DNA of 63,786 nucleotides. Origin: Holdemania filiformis DSM 12042 (GTDB taxonomy: Bacteria; Bacillota_I; Bacilli_A; Erysipelotrichales; Erysipelotrichaceae). Under the pieces are notes generated by a model. That model saw only the letters and a list, made by a program, of their open reading frames with translations, was not told the origin of the DNA and made no database searches. Below, piece by piece: positions 34,374 through 42,384 of this stretch. Made by a program: the position numbers and the translations under genes. Within the stretch, counting starts at the first letter, position 1; every line of letters starts with the position of its first letter. The stretch covers positions 62,376 to 126,161 of the forward strand of contig NZ_GG657553.1 in the NCBI RefSeq assembly GCF_000157995.1, written 5' to 3'.

Positions 34374-34407
34374 GGAAGTCCGGTCCGGCGGCAGAAACTG
34401 AAAAAAA

Positions 34408-34423
34408 TCACCATTTCTGGTGA
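34408..34423 (-). promoter_or_regulatory. Palindrome S3, candidate activator site
   Basis: TCACCATTTCTGGTGA, perfect six-base arms around four bases. On the minus strand it reads TCACCAGAAATGGTGA, matching the S1/S2 pattern CAC(T/C)A-N4-T(A/G)GTGA. Confidence 0.55.
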
Positions 34424-34514
34424 AGTTTTCTTTCTCCTCTGAGCTGAATCAATGGAGATTTTATTATTTACGGGTTAGAAACGGAGGTTTTCGCACACAT
34501 TGATTCCCATGATT

Positions 34515-35468
34515 TCAATGGGGAAACTGGCTGCGGATTGCTTCCATCAGCGCCAGCACTTCCCGGGTCTTGGCCTGCGGATAGAGCGGACTTTCCCGCC
34601 AGCCGTTGCCAACGCAGCGGCAGACTTCCGCAATCTCCCCCGCCAGATCGGTATACTGAATCGTCGGCCGGATCGTCTGTATTCCCCGGGCGTTTTCCAG
34701 AATGATTTCCTCCGCCCGGTAATAGTAAGGAATCCGCAGCGTGCCTTCTGTTCCCCGGATCACGGCTTCGCGCGGACGTTCACGATCGATCGCGCCTTCG
34801 GTCAGAATGCGCGCGCCGCTGTCGGTCATCAGTTCGCATTGGAAGTGAACATCGATGTGATCGCGCAGCTGGGCCGTTACGTTCAGAGTCGGCTTCAAAT
34901 TCGGAAACAAATCCAATACGAAATAATAAAGATAGCTGCCGATGTCGTACAGCGCGCCGCCCTGAAGGGGATCCAGGATGTACCAGCCCGGTTTTGTCTG
35001 GCCTTTTAAATCGTAACAGTAATTGACATCGACGTCAGTCACTTGACCGATAGCCCCGTCTTCGATCAGATTTTTGACGATCGCGCTGGTCGGGTAAAAC
35101 GGCGTCTTCAGCGCTTCCATTAAGAAGCAATCCTGACGTTTCGCTTCCGCGCACAGCCGATCCCAGTCCGCGCTGGTAAATGCGGCGGGTTTCTCCACCA
35201 GGACATGTTTATGCTGCGCCAGCGCCGCCAGCGTCATCGCTTTATGCTGCGCATGCGGTAGTGCAATGTAAACGCAGTCGACCTCAGGACTGGCCAGACA
35301 GGCTTGATAGTTGTCGGCAATCCGTGCGCCCGGCACTGCCGCGGCCGCCGCTTCCCGCTTGGCTGGGGTCTGAGAAGCAATCCATGTGATCTCCGCTTCT
35401 TCAACCTGGGCGCTGTCATGAACGAATCGCTGCGCGATCCCGCCATAACCTAATATTCCAAATCGCAT
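34515..35468 (-). CDS. Gfo/Idh/MocA family NAD(P)-dependent oxidoreductase
   Basis: 317 residues. The Rossmann start is FGILGYGGIAQRF (about 3-15), followed by the signature EKPAAFTS (about 90-97) in the catalytic Lys position and DVNYCYD later in the alpha/beta sheet domain. Members oxidise or reduce sugars and sugar derivatives. Start at ATG 35468 behind AAAGGAG rather than eight codons earlier. It is downstream of, and in the same direction as, the GntR and SIS genes of locus C but 331 bases away, so membership in that operon is uncertain. Confidence 0.85.
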   Translation of the reverse strand: MRFGILGYGGIAQRFVHDSAQVEEAEITWIASQTPAKREAAAAAVPGARIADNYQACLASPEVDCVYIALPHAQHKAMTLAALAQHKHVLVEKPAAFTSADWDRLCAEAKRQDCFLMEALKTPFYPTSAIVKNLIEDGAIGQVTDVDVNYCYDLKGQTKPGWYILDPLQGGALYDIGSYLYYFVLDLFPNLKPTLNVTAQLRDHIDVHFQCELMTDSGARILTEGAIDRERPREAVIRGTEGTLRIPYYYRAEEIILENARGIQTIRPTIQYTDLAGEIAEVCRCVGNGWRESPLYPQAKTREVLALMEAIRSQFPH

Positions 35469-35799
35469 AACTTCACACTCCTTTGACACCACTATACGCC
35501 TGCCTGGGGAAAAGAAAAAGCGAAGAATTGTGAATTTTTATAACGGATTTCTTACGGTTTACTATTTTTCCTGATCATGGACTGTATTGTATTTCTTATT
35601 GATGTCCAAGCCTTCTCCGCCTTTGTTATGGAACTTCCGATTTCAAAAGTGTTCTGTTTACCCGAATTGTGCGGAAGCCGGAAGAACGCCAAAGGGACAC
35701 TCCTTCGATGAGAGCGTCCCTTCTTTTTACATTTTTTTGTCCGAAGCAGAATGGAGGCAGAACAATCCATTCAGATCCGACTGCTCTGCCGGAAAGTCC
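35469..35799. other. Intergenic region with an orphan plus-strand terminator
   Basis: Both neighbours are on the minus strand, yet the only strong signal is the plus-strand terminator at 35692-35728. Short open frames here have no ribosome binding site. Confidence 0.45.
35692..35728 (+). terminator. Terminator-like hairpin with no gene upstream
   Basis: AAGGGAC and GTCCCTT stem followed by CTTTTT on the plus strand. On the minus strand, the direction of both flanking genes, no T run follows. Confidence 0.6.
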
Positions 35800-36570
35800 T
35801 TACTTGACCAGCGGTTCCCGCGCGTGATCCGACAGCGTCGTTTGTGTTGGCCGCGCCGTGATCTTGTCCTGCGTGATCGTAAACTTATCTCCAACAAAAT
35901 AGTGGGTTGTTAATTCAAAAGGTTCGTCGTTGACATTCCACAGGATCGTCTGACGAAGCAGAGGAACATGATTGGAGCCGATCAGCTTGGCTTGTTCCGC
36001 ACTTGGCAGACAGGCGCCCAATTCCATATATCCGTAGGACCGCTCAATCCCCAATTCTTCAATGTACTGGTTCAGCGAACCTTCCAGCCGTTTAATATCC
36101 ATCGTCGGCAGAATATTCTGCGAGATATAGGAATACGAAATACAGATCAGACTGCCGTTGCCGAAACGCGTCCGGATGAAGAAATGCAGAAAGTCTTCCT
36201 CCGCTACATGCAGCAGAGCGGCGATGTCCGGGGCTTCCTTGCCTTTGATAATTCCATATTTAATCAATTCAGCCGACGGTTCCAAACCAGCATTGCGGAT
36301 CATATCCGTAATGCTTTCAGTCCGCACTGAGCTTTTTTTGATCTTCGCCTTGAATTTGTCATCTGCGAACGTACCCTTGCCTTTTATCCGTTTGATAAAC
36401 CCATGCACGGCTAATTCGTTCATGGCCCGGGAAACCGTCATGTGACTGGTGGAAAACTTGGCGCAGATCTCGCTTTCCGGCGGAAACGGTTCATCGTTAG
36501 CAATCTCTCCGCTTTCAATTTTCTCTTTAAAGTAATTCACGATTTCCACATATTTTGGAAGTTTCGGCAT
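35800..36570 (-). CDS. GntR/HutC family regulator with UTRA domain (locus C)
   Basis: 256 residues. The N-terminal winged helix (about 5-70: FPPESEICAKFSTSHMTVSRAMNEL) is followed by a UTRA ligand-binding domain (about 90-240), the HutC layout that usually senses a phosphorylated sugar. It is encoded 63 bases downstream of the locus C SIS gene. A+T-rich palindromes in the divergent promoter region (37851-38042) are its likely operators, so it probably represses both arms of the locus. The start follows GGGGGT. Confidence 0.9.
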   Translation of the reverse strand: MPKLPKYVEIVNYFKEKIESGEIANDEPFPPESEICAKFSTSHMTVSRAMNELAVHGFIKRIKGKGTFADDKFKAKIKKSSVRTESITDMIRNAGLEPSAELIKYGIIKGKEAPDIAALLHVAEEDFLHFFIRTRFGNGSLICISYSYISQNILPTMDIKRLEGSLNQYIEELGIERSYGYMELGACLPSAEQAKLIGSNHVPLLRQTILWNVNDEPFELTTHYFVGDKFTITQDKITARPTQTTLSDHAREPLVK

Positions 36571-36633
36571 GTTTTACCCCCTGCTTTTTAAACTTTCGGC
36601 AATTCTTTTGTTCTCAGAATTGCCGTGTTCTGT

Positions 36634-37770
36634 TTATTTCGTTTCTTCCACATTTCCATGTCTGAGGCTTGGATAATGCGACGAAACGTAACGCTTTTTA
36701 ACCGGACTGACCTTCGTGTCGATTCCCGTGTCTTCACAGATCAGCGCTGAAAGCACCTGAAAAGGAATCACATAGAGAATCGGCGAAAGCAGATCCGTCG
36801 TTTTCACTGAGAATTTCAGATCTCTTTCTGAACTTGCCACATCCTCCTCACAGGTGACCACAAATACATGCTCTGTGAAGACGTCTTTATAATATGGAAC
36901 TAACTCTTTCAAACGTTCCAGTTCTTTCCGGCCCTCGGAAGCGATCATAAAGATATAGTTATCCTGATTGTAGGCCCGCATCGGCCCATGCATTTGTTCT
37001 TCCATCTCATAACCCGTGCACGGCCGGGAATATGTTTCAAAGAATTTCAGCCGTGATTCCAGCGCCGTCGTATAGTTAACCCCATAGCCTGCGATAGAGG
37101 ATTTTGTCATTTGATAAAATTCTTCTTTATTACGATTATACCAGTCGATCGACTCATTGACAACTATTTCCAGGTTGTCGGCCAACGCCTTGGCCGCTTC
37201 ATCCAGCTGCTGGTAACGAGCCTGGTCAATCAGTTTTTTACGCCGCGCGATCTCAATGGCCTGGATGTAAAACTGGAAGACGGTTTCCGTATAACCACGC
37301 GTTTCCGGACCGATTTCTTCTTCTTCACAGACTAAATGACAGTATACGTCTGCCAGCTCTTCCAGCACGCTGTTTAATTGTTCGGTTACCGCAATGGTGA
37401 AATACCCGTCATCCGCAGCTTTTTTTACTGCTTCACAAGTCGAGATACTGTCGCCGTGCTGTGAAAAGCCGATGACACAGATTTCTTCTTTCTTAAAAAT
37501 TCCGGACGGATTCGGATTCTCATGATAGGTAAACAACGTCGGCGCACAGGCAACGCCTTCAACGTGCAGCAGCTCGACAAAGAGATTTCTAATAACCATC
37601 GAAACATGATTGGAAGTACCGGATCCCAGGAAGTAGACCTTCTTAAAATCATGCTCGACAAAAGCGTCAACAAAGCGGGGCATATATTCATTGCGGGTAG
37701 CGTAGGCCTTCTTTAAAACCCGGGGTGTATCCTGAATATGACCGATCATTGAGAGTTTTTCTTTTTCCAT
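36634..37770 (-). CDS. SIS-domain sugar-phosphate isomerase/deglycase (locus C)
   Basis: 378 residues with two SIS domains. LGSGTSNHVS (first sugar-phosphate loop), FSQHGDSIST and YEMEEQMHGP (Glu and His of the GlmS/deglycase family) are visible. Likely substrate is a phosphorylated amino sugar or Amadori conjugate imported by the divergent PTS. Its sequence is clearly different from the SIS proteins of loci A and B, implying a different substrate. It is the first gene of the minus-strand arm, followed by its GntR regulator. Confidence 0.85.
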   Translation of the reverse strand: MEKEKLSMIGHIQDTPRVLKKAYATRNEYMPRFVDAFVEHDFKKVYFLGSGTSNHVSMVIRNLFVELLHVEGVACAPTLFTYHENPNPSGIFKKEEICVIGFSQHGDSISTCEAVKKAADDGYFTIAVTEQLNSVLEELADVYCHLVCEEEEIGPETRGYTETVFQFYIQAIEIARRKKLIDQARYQQLDEAAKALADNLEIVVNESIDWYNRNKEEFYQMTKSSIAGYGVNYTTALESRLKFFETYSRPCTGYEMEEQMHGPMRAYNQDNYIFMIASEGRKELERLKELVPYYKDVFTEHVFVVTCEEDVASSERDLKFSVKTTDLLSPILYVIPFQVLSALICEDTGIDTKVSPVKKRYVSSHYPSLRHGNVEETK

Positions 37771-37818
37771 GCTTTATTCTGTTCTCCTTTTTCTTGAATC
37801 ATCGGGCAGCTCATCCCA

Positions 37819-37846
37819 AATATACCACATACCGCCAAAAAATCAA
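37819..37846 (-). promoter_or_regulatory. Promoter of the locus C SIS-GntR arm
   Basis: Minus-strand TTGATT and TATATT with a 16-base spacer, about 50 bases before the start. Confidence 0.55.
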
Positions 37847-37850
37847 CAGT

Positions 37851-37862
37851 AAATATATATTT
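37851..37862. promoter_or_regulatory. Operator-like palindrome AAATATATATTT (copy 1)
   Basis: Perfect 12-bp palindrome ending four bases upstream of the -35 box of the SIS promoter. Identical to copy 3. Confidence 0.5.
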
Positions 37863-38000
37863 GATATAAATTTCTTTCTTGAAAATAATTTGTGTTCTCC
37901 AAGGATTCAGGATATTCTGCGGTTTTTTGTCAGGAATATGCTGGAAGTGATACAAATTTGTCTTGTATTAGGGGTGTAATCATTTAGGTCCTCAATTTTT

Positions 38001-38011
38001 AATATATATTT
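38001..38011. promoter_or_regulatory. Operator-like palindrome, imperfect (copy 2)
   Basis: AATATATATTT, 30 bases upstream of copy 3 within a longer A+T run. Confidence 0.4.
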
Positions 38012-38025
38012 TTAATATTTTTATA

Positions 38026-38054
38026 TTTACAAATATATATTTATAGATTATACT
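38026..38054 (+). promoter_or_regulatory. Promoter of the locus C PTS arm with operator in the spacer
   Basis: TTTACA and TATACT with a 17-base spacer. The perfect palindrome AAATATATATTT (38031-38042, copy 3) fills most of the spacer, so a bound repressor would block polymerase. Confidence 0.65.
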
Positions 38055-38114
38055 GAGTTTAAATCAGGCAGCTCTCATCCAGTTTCATCCATTGAAAGGG
38101 GGAAAAAACATCGA

Positions 38115-38513
38115 ATGAATCAAATTATCATCGCCGCCCATGGCCGGCTTGCGTCGGGCATGAAGGAAACGCTGGAATTTTTCGGCGCCCGAAACATCAT
38201 CATTCTTGAACAAACCGTTCAGGAAACCGGCTTTGAGGCCAAGGCTGAACAGATCCTGCAGCAATGCGTCGGCCAAAACTGCATTGTCTTTACCGATCTG
38301 TACGGCGGTTCCGTCAATCAGATCTTTTTCAAAAACCTGCGGGATCGTGCCTTTCATCTGATCACCGGCATGAATTTAGCGATGATTCTGGAATGTGCTT
38401 TCACGGAAACCGATCTGGATGCTTCGCAGTTAAAAGAAATCATCGCCAACGCCTGCCGTCAAACCTGTTACATGAACGACTTGTTGACCGGCGGCGGGGA
38501 AGACGACGACTAG
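38115..38513 (+). CDS. PTS mannose-family IIA component (locus C)
   Basis: 132 residues with active His9 in IIAAHGRLA and the TDLYGGSVN block; the tail is acidic. The ribosome binding site AAAGGGGG is rather far (about 12 bases) from the ATG. First gene of IIA-IIB-IIC-IID with short gaps (17, 15 and 2 bases). Confidence 0.9.
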   Translation: MNQIIIAAHGRLASGMKETLEFFGARNIIILEQTVQETGFEAKAEQILQQCVGQNCIVFTDLYGGSVNQIFFKNLRDRAFHLITGMNLAMILECAFTETDLDASQLKEIIANACRQTCYMNDLLTGGGEDDD

Positions 38514-38530
38514 AAAGGAAGAAAATCAAT

Positions 38531-39031
38531 ATGATCAGTTTATTACGCGTCGACGGACGGCTGGTTCACGGCATGGTCGCGGTGACCTGGGTTGGGGAAC
38601 TCAAACCCAATGTTTTAGTCGTCGCCAATGATGCGGCGGCCAACGACAGTTTTCACACAATGACGTTAAAGTTGGCCAAGCCGGCCAATGTGGACATGTA
38701 TGTCTGGACGCTGGCCAAGGCGGTTGACCGCTTGAACGGACCGAAATACAAAGCGAAGAAAATCTTTATCACGGTCAGCACGATCGCCGACGCGGAAGCG
38801 CTCGTCAGCCAATGTCCGGAGATTCGCCGCGTCAATGTCGGCCCTGAAGTCGACGGTACAAAGGGGCGGGTAACCGAAGGAAAAGTGGAGATCAGCGACG
38901 GCGTCTTTGCCTCCCCGGTAGAATTCGCGTGTCTGAAACGCATTCATGATCAGGGTGTCGAGGTGTTCGCGCAGATCACTCCGCAAATGCCGGCAGTCGA
39001 TTTTACGGATTTCGCTAAAAAATTTGAATAA
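38531..39031 (+). CDS. PTS mannose-family IIB component (locus C)
   Basis: 166 residues with active His13 in VDGRLVHGM, then VVANDAAANDSF and the RRVNVGPE block. It should phosphorylate the incoming sugar through this histidine. Start at ATG 38531 behind GAAAGGAAG; a much longer open frame in another register upstream overlaps IIA and is rejected. Confidence 0.92.
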   Translation: MISLLRVDGRLVHGMVAVTWVGELKPNVLVVANDAAANDSFHTMTLKLAKPANVDMYVWTLAKAVDRLNGPKYKAKKIFITVSTIADAEALVSQCPEIRRVNVGPEVDGTKGRVTEGKVEISDGVFASPVEFACLKRIHDQGVEVFAQITPQMPAVDFTDFAKKFE

Positions 39032-39046
39032 GAAGGAGAAAAGAGT

Positions 39047-39787
39047 ATGATTTTACAAGCTATTCTCGTCGGTCTTGTCGCGGGTTACGGACGGATCGAA
39101 CAATCCTGGTTCGGGCAGCAGATGATCGCGCGGCCGATCTGGCTGTGTACGCTCGTCGGACTTTTGTTAGGGGATTTAAAGCAAGGCGTCATCATCGGCG
39201 GTACGCTGGAGCTGATCTGGGCTGGTGTCGTTCAGATCGGGGCTGCGCCGACAGAGGTTGTCAGCGGCAGCGTGCTGGCTTCGGCGCTGGTCATTACCAG
39301 CGGTCTGACCGTCGAGGAAGGTGTCGCACTGGCAATCCCGGTCGCGCTGCTGGCCAGCGTTATGAATACGTTTATCTCGTCGGTGAACTCTGCCGTTCTG
39401 TCTTCCTTGACGAACAAAGCGGTGGAAAACTGTGATACCAAGATGATCTGGTGGACCGGCATCGGCGGAGGCATCATTTATTTCGTCGTTTACTTTGTCG
39501 TTATCGCGCTGGGCTTTATGGCCGGATCCGTCGCAATCCAGGCGGTCATCGATTCCATTCCAGGCGTCGTCCGCTACGGTCTGACCAATGCCAGCAAGCT
39601 CCTGCCTGCGATCGGCATCGGCATTCTGCTGAAATTTACGTTTGATTGGAAATATGCCGGCTTCTTTGCGCTGGGCTTCCTGCTTCCAACCTATCTGGGA
39701 ATGGGCACGATGGGCGTCGCACTGACGGGATTGGTCTGCGCATACATCTATTATCAATTTAAACCGAGAGCAGAGGAGGACGACTAA
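39047..39787 (+). CDS. PTS mannose-family IIC component (locus C)
   Basis: 246 residues, about eight hydrophobic segments. The conserved IIC opening (RPIWLCTLVGLLLGDLKQG region) and the PTEVVSGSVL loop are present. It forms the translocation channel with IID. The start follows AGAAGGAG. Confidence 0.92.
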   Translation: MILQAILVGLVAGYGRIEQSWFGQQMIARPIWLCTLVGLLLGDLKQGVIIGGTLELIWAGVVQIGAAPTEVVSGSVLASALVITSGLTVEEGVALAIPVALLASVMNTFISSVNSAVLSSLTNKAVENCDTKMIWWTGIGGGIIYFVVYFVVIALGFMAGSVAIQAVIDSIPGVVRYGLTNASKLLPAIGIGILLKFTFDWKYAGFFALGFLLPTYLGMGTMGVALTGLVCAYIYYQFKPRAEEDD

Positions 39788-39789
39788 TC

Positions 39790-40614
39790 ATGACAAATCC
39801 GGTTCAATTATCAAAAAAGGAATTGAATAAGGTATTCTGGCGTTCCTATCAGGCGCTGGGGTGTTATACCTACGATAAGCAGCAAGGGATTTCCTACATG
39901 CGCGCCCTGCTTCCGGCGCTGCAGAAACTCTATCCGGATCCGGAAGATCTGAAAGAAGCCTTGATCCGGCACAACGTCATGTTTAATACGACCTGCGCTT
40001 TCGTACCGTTTTGTCTGGGCATCACCTGCGCGATGGAAGAAGAATACGCCAACGCTCCGGAAGGTACGTTTGATCCGCAGTCGATCAGTTCTGTCAAGAT
40101 CGCTTTGATGGGGCCGCTGGCCGGGATCGGCGACAGCTTCTTCTGGGGGACGTTCCGGGTAATCGCCTGCGGGATCGGCGCTCCGCTGGCGGCAGCCGGC
40201 AATCTGCTCGGGGTCGTGCTGTATCTGGTGTTGAATTTACTGCCGTCGACCTTGACCCGCGTCTATGGCTTTAAGCTGGGATATCAGGGCGGCCGGGAGT
40301 TCTTAGCGAAAATCCAGGCTGACGGCACTCTGGAAAAAGTGACGGAGGCCGCAAAGATTCTGGGTCTGGTCGTCATCGGCGGACTGGTGCCGGCGATCGT
40401 CGCGGTTCCGGTTTCCCTGGAGCTGAACATGGGCGGCGGTTCGTTCATTCTGGCGGATGTTCTCAACAGCATCATGCCGAATTTACTGCCGTTGGTCTTA
40501 TCCGTCGTTGTTTATCATTACATCCAGAAAGGCGTCAGCGTCAACAAGCTGTTATTCCTTTTGTTAGGCTTAGGCATTTTATTAACGGCGGTCGGTTTCT
40601 TCCCGATGGGATAA
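39790..40614 (+). CDS. PTS mannose-family IID component (locus C)
   Basis: 274 residues: amphipathic N-terminal part, the family signature ALMGPLAGIGDSFFWGTFRV (about 100-119), ITCAMEEEY, and C-terminal membrane segments. Starts two bases after IIC behind GGAGG. A strong terminator follows, closing the locus C plus-strand arm. Confidence 0.92.
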   Translation: MTNPVQLSKKELNKVFWRSYQALGCYTYDKQQGISYMRALLPALQKLYPDPEDLKEALIRHNVMFNTTCAFVPFCLGITCAMEEEYANAPEGTFDPQSISSVKIALMGPLAGIGDSFFWGTFRVIACGIGAPLAAAGNLLGVVLYLVLNLLPSTLTRVYGFKLGYQGGREFLAKIQADGTLEKVTEAAKILGLVVIGGLVPAIVAVPVSLELNMGGGSFILADVLNSIMPNLLPLVLSVVVYHYIQKGVSVNKLLFLLLGLGILLTAVGFFPMG

Positions 40615-40637
40615 GCTGGCAAAGATAGTTTCAGGAT

Positions 40638-40667
40638 AAGCAGGCTGAGAGATCGCCTGCTTTTTCT
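40638..40667 (+). terminator. Terminator of the locus C PTS operon
   Basis: AAGCAGGC and GCCTGCTT with a nine-base loop and a T run. Confidence 0.9.
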
Positions 40668-40933
40668 TACGAAAAACATCATCATGACTTCTTATGTAAA
40701 ATAATAACGATCAAGTTCAAGGATATGGAAATACCGTCACGGTGTAATAATGATAAATGGAAAAAGCCTTATTTTAAAAGCGAGTGAGCGTTTGTCGTTG
40801 TTTATTCATTCCTTTTCCAGCTTGGAAAAACAATAAAAAATCATCGAGTAAAGGAGACTGTTGAATGCAAGGTAAAGAAATAATAGGATTGATATTCCAA
40901 AAAAGTATTCGCACCAGATTTATCCAACATTCA

Positions 40934-40963
40934 TTGATTTATTTGTATAATGTTGGGTATAAT
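40934..40963 (+). promoter_or_regulatory. Promoter of the DUF3990 cassette
   Basis: TTGATT and TATAAT separated by 18 bases. A second TATAAT (40946-40951) lies inside the spacer, so two start sites are possible. Confidence 0.55.
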
Positions 40964-40980
40964 GTAGATAGGTGAAAAGA

Positions 40981-41283
40981 ATGAATCTTATTATAAGTAC
41001 AGTGCAGCAGGAAAAGCAACGAATTGATTATATGTTGGTAAAATATCAAAAGGCCCTTGCCGAATTGCCAAAGGGTACAATTTCTGAAAAACAGGTCAAA
41101 GGCAATACGTACTACTACCTAAAATACCGAGCTGGAAAAAAGATTATTTCCAAGTACATCGGGAAAAAAGAAATCGAAAAACTGAAACAACAGATTGACA
41201 GACGTCGTCATATTGAAACAATGATTAAATCGCTGCTAGAAGAACAAAAACTTGCGGCAAAAGTATTGGAGGGTAATCTATGA
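40981..41283 (+). CDS. Small coiled-coil protein, DUF6788-like, first gene of the cassette
   Basis: 100 residues. A short helical start is followed by a beta segment with [23 protein letters not shown], then a Lys/Glu-rich coiled coil. This build matches small DUF6788-like proteins often found in mobile or toxin-antitoxin-like loci, probably binding nucleic acid. ATG 40981 is six bases after AGGTG; a GTG at 40972 is an alternative. Its stop overlaps the DUF3990 start. Confidence 0.65.
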   Translation: MNLIISTVQQEKQRIDYMLVKYQKALAELPKGTISEKQVKGNTYYYLKYRAGKKIISKYIGKKEIEKLKQQIDRRRHIETMIKSLLEEQKLAAKVLEGNL

Positions 41284-41771
41284 TTTTGTATCACGGAAGT
41301 AATGTAGTCGTTTCTGAACCGAAGCTGATTCAGCAGAATCGGTTTCTAGATTTTGGTTTTGGTTTCTATACCACTACAAATAAAAAGCAAGCTATAGGCT
41401 TTGCGGATAAGGTTTATAAACGAAGAAAAGACGGTGGCAGAATCGTCAATATTTATGAGATTGACGAACAGAAAGCCTTTACAGAATGTTCCATTTTACG
41501 GTTTGATACCGCTGACGAAGCATGGCTTGATTTTGTATCAGATAACAGATCAGGCAACTATGCGGGAGAAACATTTGACTTTATCCTGGGGCCTGTTGCT
41601 AACGATAATGTTTACACCACATTTACCCTTTATACCGCTGGAGCATTGACTAAGGAACAGACCTTGGAGGCTCTTAAAATCAAAAAGCTGTATAATCAGT
41701 TAGTGCTCACCTCAGGAAAAGCGTTAAGCTACTTAAAGTTTATGGGCACGGTGCCGGAGGAGGAATTTTAA
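41280..41771 (+). CDS. DUF3990 protein, ADP-ribosyltransferase-like
   Basis: 163 residues. MILYHGSN at the start and [20 protein letters not shown] (about 22-41) give the H...Y pattern of ART-fold enzymes, and [12 protein letters not shown] lies late in the fold. DUF3990 belongs to the ADP-ribosyltransferase superfamily by fold; its target is unknown. It is embedded in four overlapping small genes, the usual layout of toxin modules, and is noticeably more A+T-rich than the PTS genes on either side, suggesting horizontal acquisition. Confidence 0.75.
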   Translation: MILYHGSNVVVSEPKLIQQNRFLDFGFGFYTTTNKKQAIGFADKVYKRRKDGGRIVNIYEIDEQKAFTECSILRFDTADEAWLDFVSDNRSGNYAGETFDFILGPVANDNVYTTFTLYTAGALTKEQTLEALKIKKLYNQLVLTSGKALSYLKFMGTVPEEEF

Positions 41772-42010
41772 TGGAAAAGCAGAAATTTGAAGCGATGCTC
41801 ATACTTCTTGTTCCGCAGGTAGTCCACCTGATCACTGAGAATTACCCGTTTGATGAAGTTACTGCCTCTAAAGAATTTTATGACTCTCAGGTATATTCTT
41901 TTCTGGAGCAGGAAGATACGAAGTTGTGGCATTTGAGTGCGCTGACTTTGTTCAATATGTTCGATGAAGAAAAAAAGACAGGCACATTCACATTCCCAGA
42001 GGAGGCATGA
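41771..42010 (+). CDS. Small acidic protein of the DUF3990 cassette
   Basis: 79 residues, helical, with FDEVTASKEFYDSQ and a C-terminal LWHLSALTLFNMFDEEKKTG ending in FPEEA. Its start overlaps the DUF3990 stop (TAATG) behind GGAGGAGG. Proteins of this type accompany DUF3990 genes; a partner or neutralising role is inferred only from position. Confidence 0.6.
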   Translation: MEKQKFEAMLILLVPQVVHLITENYPFDEVTASKEFYDSQVYSFLEQEDTKLWHLSALTLFNMFDEEKKTGTFTFPEEA

Positions 42011-42012
42011 TG

Positions 42013-42225
42013 ATGAGTAAAGAAGGTAATTTTTTAATCTATTGTATCGAAAGGTATAAATCCGCAAAAGGCTTAACCGGCAGACAGGTTTCTGAATTGT
42101 TCACAAAATACCGTGTATGGGATTACATTTATTCTTGTTTTGAAGCTTTGCATACAACCGGAGAAAAGTATATTGTTGAAGATATTGATCTGTATATTGA
42201 AGCCAGACAATCAGCGATGGTTTAA
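42013..42225 (+). CDS. DUF3791-type small protein
   Basis: 70 residues (FLIYCIERYKSAKGLTGRQVSELF, later VWDYIYSCFEALHTTG), matching the DUF3791 family commonly next to DUF3990. Three ATG codons stand in tandem; the third is best spaced from GGAGG. Last gene of the cassette. Confidence 0.65.
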   Translation: MSKEGNFLIYCIERYKSAKGLTGRQVSELFTKYRVWDYIYSCFEALHTTGEKYIVEDIDLYIEARQSAMV

Positions 42226-42272
42226 CTGCAAAACCGGAAATAAAATGAATCGGAACCTGCTCATTCTATATG

Positions 42273-42305
42273 AAAAGCGCTGCCTTCAAGGACAACGCTT
42301 TTTTA
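42273..42305. terminator. Bidirectional terminator between the cassette and locus B
   Basis: AAAAGCGCTGCCTT pairs, with G-U pairs, to AAGGACAACGCTTTT, with T-rich sequence on both strands. Confidence 0.75.
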
Positions 42306-42384
42306 TTGAACTTTCTGCCGAAAATGTTCCGTCGGCATTCACAGCATTACACTTCCTGAATTCGAGGAAAGGGAGGAAAACGAT

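Larger units (their letters stand above)
37771..38114. other. Divergent A+T-rich control region of locus C
   Basis: Contains promoters for both arms and three copies of an AATATATATTT palindrome; no ORF is supported. Confidence 0.6.
40615..40980. other. Intergenic region upstream of the DUF3990 cassette
   Basis: Contains the PTS terminator (40638-40667) and the cassette promoter (40934-40963). The stretch between is A+T-rich without a supportable gene and marks a change in base composition. Confidence 0.5.

Noticed and set aside
38264-38530. Extension of the locus C IIB frame upstream into the IIA gene
   Set aside because: Overlaps IIA in another register; the ATG at 38531 has its own ribosome binding site and the IIB family start.
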